In this document: in pieces, positions 59,780 to 64,000 of the stretch
How the letters are laid out: the number at the start of each line of letters is the position of its first letter
How positions within the stretch are numbered: position 1 is the first letter of the stretch
Source of the DNA: Apoderus coryli
Lineage: Eukaryota > Arthropoda > Insecta > Coleoptera > Attelabidae
Length of the DNA: 64,000 nucleotides
Direction of reading: 5' to 3'
Assembly (NCBI GenBank): GCA_911728435.2
Contig: OU452198.1
Span: forward strand, 5,518,001 to 5,582,000
Notes under the pieces: model-generated
What the model saw: only the letters and a program-made list of their open reading frames with translations
Databases searched by the model: none
Told to the model about the DNA's origin: nothing
Translations under genes and position numbers: made by a program

Positions 59780-60742
59780 TCATGGTATGAAATTTGTTTT
59801 AAAAACACTAAAGCATTTCCCTTCCCCTGCTAATACAAAATATTCTCCGTCTGAACTGAATTTACACACATTTAAAACTGAATCTTGTCCGTGAATAGTA
59901 TATAGTATCCTTCCTTCCATTACATCAATGATCTTAGCTTCACCATTTTTAGCACTACACAGTAAATAAAAAGCATTTGGATGCCAATCAACGCACGTTG
60001 TTTCGCTTTCAGGAAATGGTGTATAATGTTGTTGTAATTTTCTATTAGGTATATCATATATTCTAATGGTTCCAGTTTCCATTGCTACAGCTACAATTTC
60101 GTTATTTGAATGTATTGAAATATACTTGGGTTTACTTTTTGGAGTCACAAAGCTATGAATGATTTGCGCAGTTCTTTTATCCCAAACTCTCAATGTGTAA
60201 TCATCTGCACACGATGTTATGTAGTCGTCATTTGGAGAAATTTTTGCACAATTAATAAAGTTGTTGTGACCCAAATAGCTTTTGATATATGCACATTTAT
60301 TTACATCCCATAATTTAATAGATTTTTCATTTGATCCTGTTATTAAATGATTTTTAATTCGAGAAAAATTCAAAACGTTTACTGATGAAGTAGCTGCTTT
60401 AAATGCTTGATAACCACCACGTATACTAGGCTCCCAAAATCTAACTGTAGTGTCTTTAGAACAAGATGCAATTATTTTTCCATTTGGTGAATATTCTACA
60501 CAGTTTACAATGTCAGTATGTCCTAGAAATGAATAGCTACAAGCTATTCTTGAGTTTGGTGTTACTTCCAAATTTTTCCATTGTATTATAGACTGATCCT
60601 GGGATGATGTTACAAATTGGACGGAATTTGGATGAAAGGCTACAGCAGTAATTGGTTTTTTATGCCCTCTAAGCATCAATTGAACTGCCGGACTTTCACT
60701 ATTGTCTATTGGATTATCAGCTTTTTCGCATATTAGAGGCAT
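59780..60742 (-). CDS. Poc1: Poc1-like WD40 centriolar protein, 320 aa, single exon
   Basis: Seven WD40 blades in one frame. Examples: LRGHKKPITAVAFHPNSVQF (about 29), FLGHTDIVNCVEYSPNGKI (about 73), SCSKDTTVRFW, ITGSNEKSIKLWD, SCADDYTLRVWDK, GTIRIYDIPNRKLQQHY and DVMEGRILYTIHG. Blade order and the LQHY and MEGRLLYTLHG-type motifs match POC1, a protein of centriole and basal-body assembly. The usual C-terminal extension with the POC1 coiled-coil box is absent: the protein ends right after blade seven (VFKTNFIP). The gene has no intron, unlike its neighbours, so a retrocopy origin is possible, though the frame is fully open. It could also be a more general WD40 protein; I favour Poc1. Confidence 0.85.
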   Translation of the reverse strand: MPLICEKADNPIDNSESPAVQLMLRGHKKPITAVAFHPNSVQFVTSSQDQSIIQWKNLEVTPNSRIACSYSFLGHTDIVNCVEYSPNGKIIASCSKDTTVRFWEPSIRGGYQAFKAATSSVNVLNFSRIKNHLITGSNEKSIKLWDVNKCAYIKSYLGHNNFINCAKISPNDDYITSCADDYTLRVWDKRTAQIIHSFVTPKSKPKYISIHSNNEIVAVAMETGTIRIYDIPNRKLQQHYTPFPESETTCVDWHPNAFYLLCSAKNGEAKIIDVMEGRILYTIHGQDSVLNVCKFSSDGEYFVLAGEGKCFSVFKTNFIP

Positions 60743-61317
60743 ATTTTTTTATATATTATATATCAAACTAATATTATGAACTAATTACACTTTAAATCAA
60801 TAGTACTAACATTTATGTAGGTATCATTGTAAATTAAATAAATCTAAATAATGTTTTGTTTACTTTTTCAAATTTTGTTTGTATTGACCACAGAAATCTT
60901 ATATTATATATATATATATACTCTAGAATGATAATCCCGTAGTACAAAAATGTAACCAAAAGTGTAGAGCTGTCCATAATGCGCATGATCACCAGTCACT
61001 TATTTTTCAACAGGACCGGCTTTGATTAAATGTAATATTACTATGTATGTGTGTGTATATTTAAAATTAAATTTTACCATTTGGTAATTCAAATAAAAAA
61101 ATGGAATAAAGGAATTTAAGAAATAAAAAATTACATTAACTATATAAATACTTTATTGTCTAACAGGTACAACCCAATAATAATAAATCTAAGCAGAAAC
61201 GAGAAATAAGTAAAAATTCTAATATTGGAAAATATCGTAAGGACTTGAGCATTCTAATTATTTATTGTATTATTAAATAATATTTGTTTGTTTATACAAC
61301 CACCTTAGGCCTCTTAC
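60743..61317. other. Intergenic, AT-rich
   Basis: Contains a short TA microsatellite near 60905. No gene recognised. Confidence 0.45.
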
Positions 61318-61980
61318 CTCTCTGCAGCCTTCAAAGAAGGGGTGCAAGAAACAGTGATTTCACGAATATTTTCCGTGTCCATGTAAACCACTTCCATATC
61401 ATCCGTACTACTCGCAATAGTATTTTGTGACTAAACATGGTTGGTAGAACTTTTATTCTCAGCAATTTCATGGAGGATTCTATAATTAAGTATATTCCAG
61501 TTTAACAACAGAATTCAAACGAACTTTGTATACCTACACAACGTAGGAAATATATTCTTGACATACATATATCATGCATTTTTGACTGACTGCTTTTAAG
61601 TAAACAGTGTCTTGATATCAAACGATTAAGAATTTAACTTCCACTCTCATTTACATAATCTCTTCTTTTCAACAAAAGTTTGGGAACTGCATCGGGTACG
61701 AGGGTGATCCTCTTGCCGTCTTCTCTACAAATGATATCTTCTGCAGCGAAATGCTTACTGCATATGACATTCCCATCACATACATTTTCTGTACTAGGAT
61801 CCCAATGCCCGCATCCAAACATCATGTCTTTTTTTTGTCAAGCTAAAAATGAGTATCATGTCAATGGTATCATATTGACTCAAACTGAGACTGTTAGAAA
61901 CCCGAAACAATAACTTACTGAAAATATTTAATACCAGGAATGATACTTTCATTTTTACACCACAACACTATACACCTCAT
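61318..61980 (-). pseudogene. THAP-domain gene fragment, frameshifted
   Basis: Exon 1 (61919-61980) encodes MRCIVLWCKNESIIPGIKYF, with the first Cys pair of a THAP finger, and ends at a good GTAAGT donor. Exon 2 most likely starts after the TTTTTAG acceptor near 61842 and reads LTKKRHDVWMRALG, the conserved Trp region, then hits TAG. One frame over the THAP continues: VCDGNVICSKHFAAEDI, then LVPDAVPKLLLKRR (C-x2-H and AVP motifs). So one base was gained or lost near 61800. Exon 2's second frame ends at 61634. A further exon-like block with good splice sites, 61318-61430, reads TDDMEVVYMDTENIREITVS. THAP proteins bind DNA, as host factors or P-element transposases. Pseudogene or assembly error. 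Confidence 0.6.
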
Positions 61981-63339
61981 TGTTTGTTAAATAAACAAAC
62001 TACCAAACCAAAATAACAAATATTAAAAACAATTTTAATCACAAATAGGTATATCTATCAACAATTAAAATATACCACGCATAAACCCATAATTCAATTA
62101 TAAAACCTATCTGAATTGTTGTGAAGCCGACTCTGACAGATATTCCCACTACGAGAAATGTCATTTGCGAAAATAGACGCTGTTGCGAAATCTCCTAAAT
62201 TTAATAAGATTTGGAAAAAAATGTTTCGTTCATATTGCTGAAAACTAAACAGTATTACAATTTTACCGATAACATTGAATTATTTGATTTTGTCAAGCAG
62301 TTTCGTATGACGCAACATATGGATTTATTTATAAAACAGATATGTCGCATAAATTCTGTAAGGCGAACGACAAAATAGTTTTAAATATGGCAGCTATGTA
62401 CTGAAAATAAGTGACTGAGGAGCATGCGTAGTTCGAGAAAACTCTGCATACCCGTTACACTTTTTGGTATTCGGCTGGATTTAATTAGCATTCTAGAGTA
62501 CATATATAATATAAGATTTCTATGGTATTGACGTCAGTTCAAGAAGCAACAAGTTTAGAAAACCTAAACATAGACCTTAAACATCTACAAACTCAGATCA
62601 GTTAGTCTGATGTGACAGAATCAGCTGCCTCTCACCTCACTTGCATCTTTTTAATAAAATAAATGCGTTAACTCACGGTTTGGTGGGCAATTCTTAATCC
62701 CGAGGCACTGTCTAGATAATGCCGGAGGGAGAACTATTGAGCGAAGCGCAGGCCCCGTTCTCTCAAATGTTCGATTCGCCAGTTTTCCAGAATAGACCCC
62801 GGGCTGATGGGACATGATCATCTGTCACTCGCCTCATTTCAATTTTTGTTATACTTGTTTCCTTTGGAACTGAAAACTGTCAACGGTATGATTGGTTGTA
62901 ATTCTCAGATAACTTGCACAATCAAATTTGGTAAGTCACGTACCGTGTTTAAGACAGGTGATTGGCATTTTGTGACAAACCTGTCAATATATTGTAGCTC
63001 ATAAGGTTTTCCAAGGATGAAACGGACGCCGCCACGTTCCTCTATTGTTGTGCCATGGGAAAACAAGTCGGTGTTAAACTAGGATTCGTCTAATAAAGCC
63101 AGAATTTTAAATTTAAGCCAATAAGAGGTCGCTGTTTTATGTTGGTAGCTGCAAAATGTTTCTATTTTTAATTATTTAGTTTTCTCTACAAAACAAGATG
63201 ATACGGTGTCAATGGTGGAACATGGCGGCCTACTCATTAGCAGTTCGCGCATCTATCAAGCTCATCTCCTCCGCTACATCTTTGATTGTAGTCCGCTTAC
63301 GTCACTATCAAGCAATAAAAAGAAGAGGGCATCTAAGAA
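61981..63339. other. Intergenic with a local GC-rich patch
   Basis: At about 62695-62810 the base content rises (CCCGAGGCACTGTC, GCCGGAGGGAGAAC, CGAAGCGCAGGCCCC) against the AT-rich surroundings, with no open frame of note. Otherwise empty. Confidence 0.35.
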
Positions 63340-63925
63340 TAAAAAGTGATAGGAAGGAGCTTCGCGCTGACTGTGGTAAATAAAATTTCTGCCGGAAACG
63401 GCCATGTTGGACATCCACATTATTGATTCATTGTTTTGGTTGTTCGTTGTGCAAAGTTGTATGTTTTACGGTTTTCTGCTGTTTTGGATGCTTTAGTTAA
63501 TGAATATGAGCGAATTTTGTGTATTTATGAGTGAAGAATTATTATACTACAATAATATTACCAATAGCATCAGTGTAAATACTTAAAATAGTGTTATTTG
63601 AAGACAATAATAATCTAATTCAAAGACAATAATAAACATGGTTAGTTGTGCAGCTTGTGGTTGTTCCCGGACACCTAAAAATACTAATTCTGGAGTTAAG
63701 TTTCACTAGTAAGTAATTTTAATCAAGAGGTATTGTAATATATCCCTAAAACTTCGAAATAAATCGTATTTTTTCGATGACATTTACAAAAAGATGGCTT
63801 GGTCACTGGCGTAGAACAGGTTAAAATTAAGAATATTTGCTATGTAAATAAAACAGACAGTTATGTTTTATATTTAAAGGGTGTAGCTTCATTTTAGATT
63901 TTGCATGAGAAATAATAGGTATTTC
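63340..63925 (+). repeat. Dispersed duplication carrying a THAP first exon, copy 2
   Basis: Partner of 34800-35710 in the same orientation. The exon at 63639-63709 reads MVSCAACGCSRTPKNTNSGV-x-FH with the GTAAGTAA donor kept; copy 1 has Met where copy 2 has Lys before FH. Divergence begins after about 63925. If a gene continues, its later exons are outside the window. Confidence 0.6.
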
Positions 63926-64000
63926 CAATTGTTATTTTACCACGAGAATAAATTATGTTTGTAAAAATACAGTAAACGACGAAAAAAGAAGAAGTATATA

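Noticed and set aside
62695..62810. GC-rich patch as an RNA gene or CpG promoter
   Set aside because: No cloverleaf, no rRNA-like core and no adjacent gene start; only a composition shift.

Overview
This is eukaryotic, insect-type DNA. It is AT-rich, genes are split by GT-AG introns, one gene pairs an arthropod-type ZAD domain with C2H2 fingers, and the spaces are filled with non-LTR retrotransposons, Tc1/mariner, pogo and PIF/Harbinger relics and MITEs. The order of insect cannot be fixed from this window. All exon models below were built by hand from splice signals, phase continuity and family motifs; none has transcript support.

Layout. (1) 489-15104, minus: six-exon gene for a 357-aa protein I do not recognise. 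Intron 4 carries a 169-bp tandem repeat. The 10.5-kb intron 2 carries LINE-A (itself split by a 2.4-kb inverted-repeat element) and LINE-B, whose ORF2 is intact. (2) 15.1-19.45 kb: intergenic, with LINE-C, a PIF/Harbinger relic and LINE-D. (3) 19494-24773, minus: FASTKD-family mitochondrial RNA-binding protein; its large intron holds an intact DD41D mariner and LINE-F. (4) 25.6-26.6 kb: dead DD41D relic. (5) 28082-33638, minus: zyxin with three LIM domains; LINE-E sits in an intron. (6) 34.8-36.3 kb: repeat carrying a THAP first exon, then a MITE. (7) 37522-41282, plus: ZAD/C2H2 transcription factor. (8) 41.6-44.6 kb: pogo, RTE and LINE relics. (9) 44847-50742, minus: secreted GH1 glucosidase whose introns hold LINE fragments and a perfect 66-bp hairpin. 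(10) 50992-56784, minus: BRD7/BRD9, only about 250 bp upstream of the GH1 gene; LINE-G is in an intron. (11) 57.0-58.9 kb: two MITEs. (12) 59780-60742, minus: single-exon Poc1-like WD40 protein. (13) 61318-61980, minus: THAP gene broken by a frameshift. (14) 63.3-64 kb: second copy of the THAP-exon repeat.

The host genes are unrelated housekeeping, cytoskeletal, chromatin and digestive genes; nothing suggests a shared pathway or an operon-like system. The unusual content is in the mobile DNA: an intact DD41D mariner with near-identical long terminal repeats, an intact LINE ORF2, an unclassified inverted-repeat element with a 2-bp TT duplication whose removal restores the interrupted reading frame, a perfect LINE-derived hairpin, an R1/Jockey-like fragment flanked by about 160-bp direct repeats, and duplicated THAP exons.
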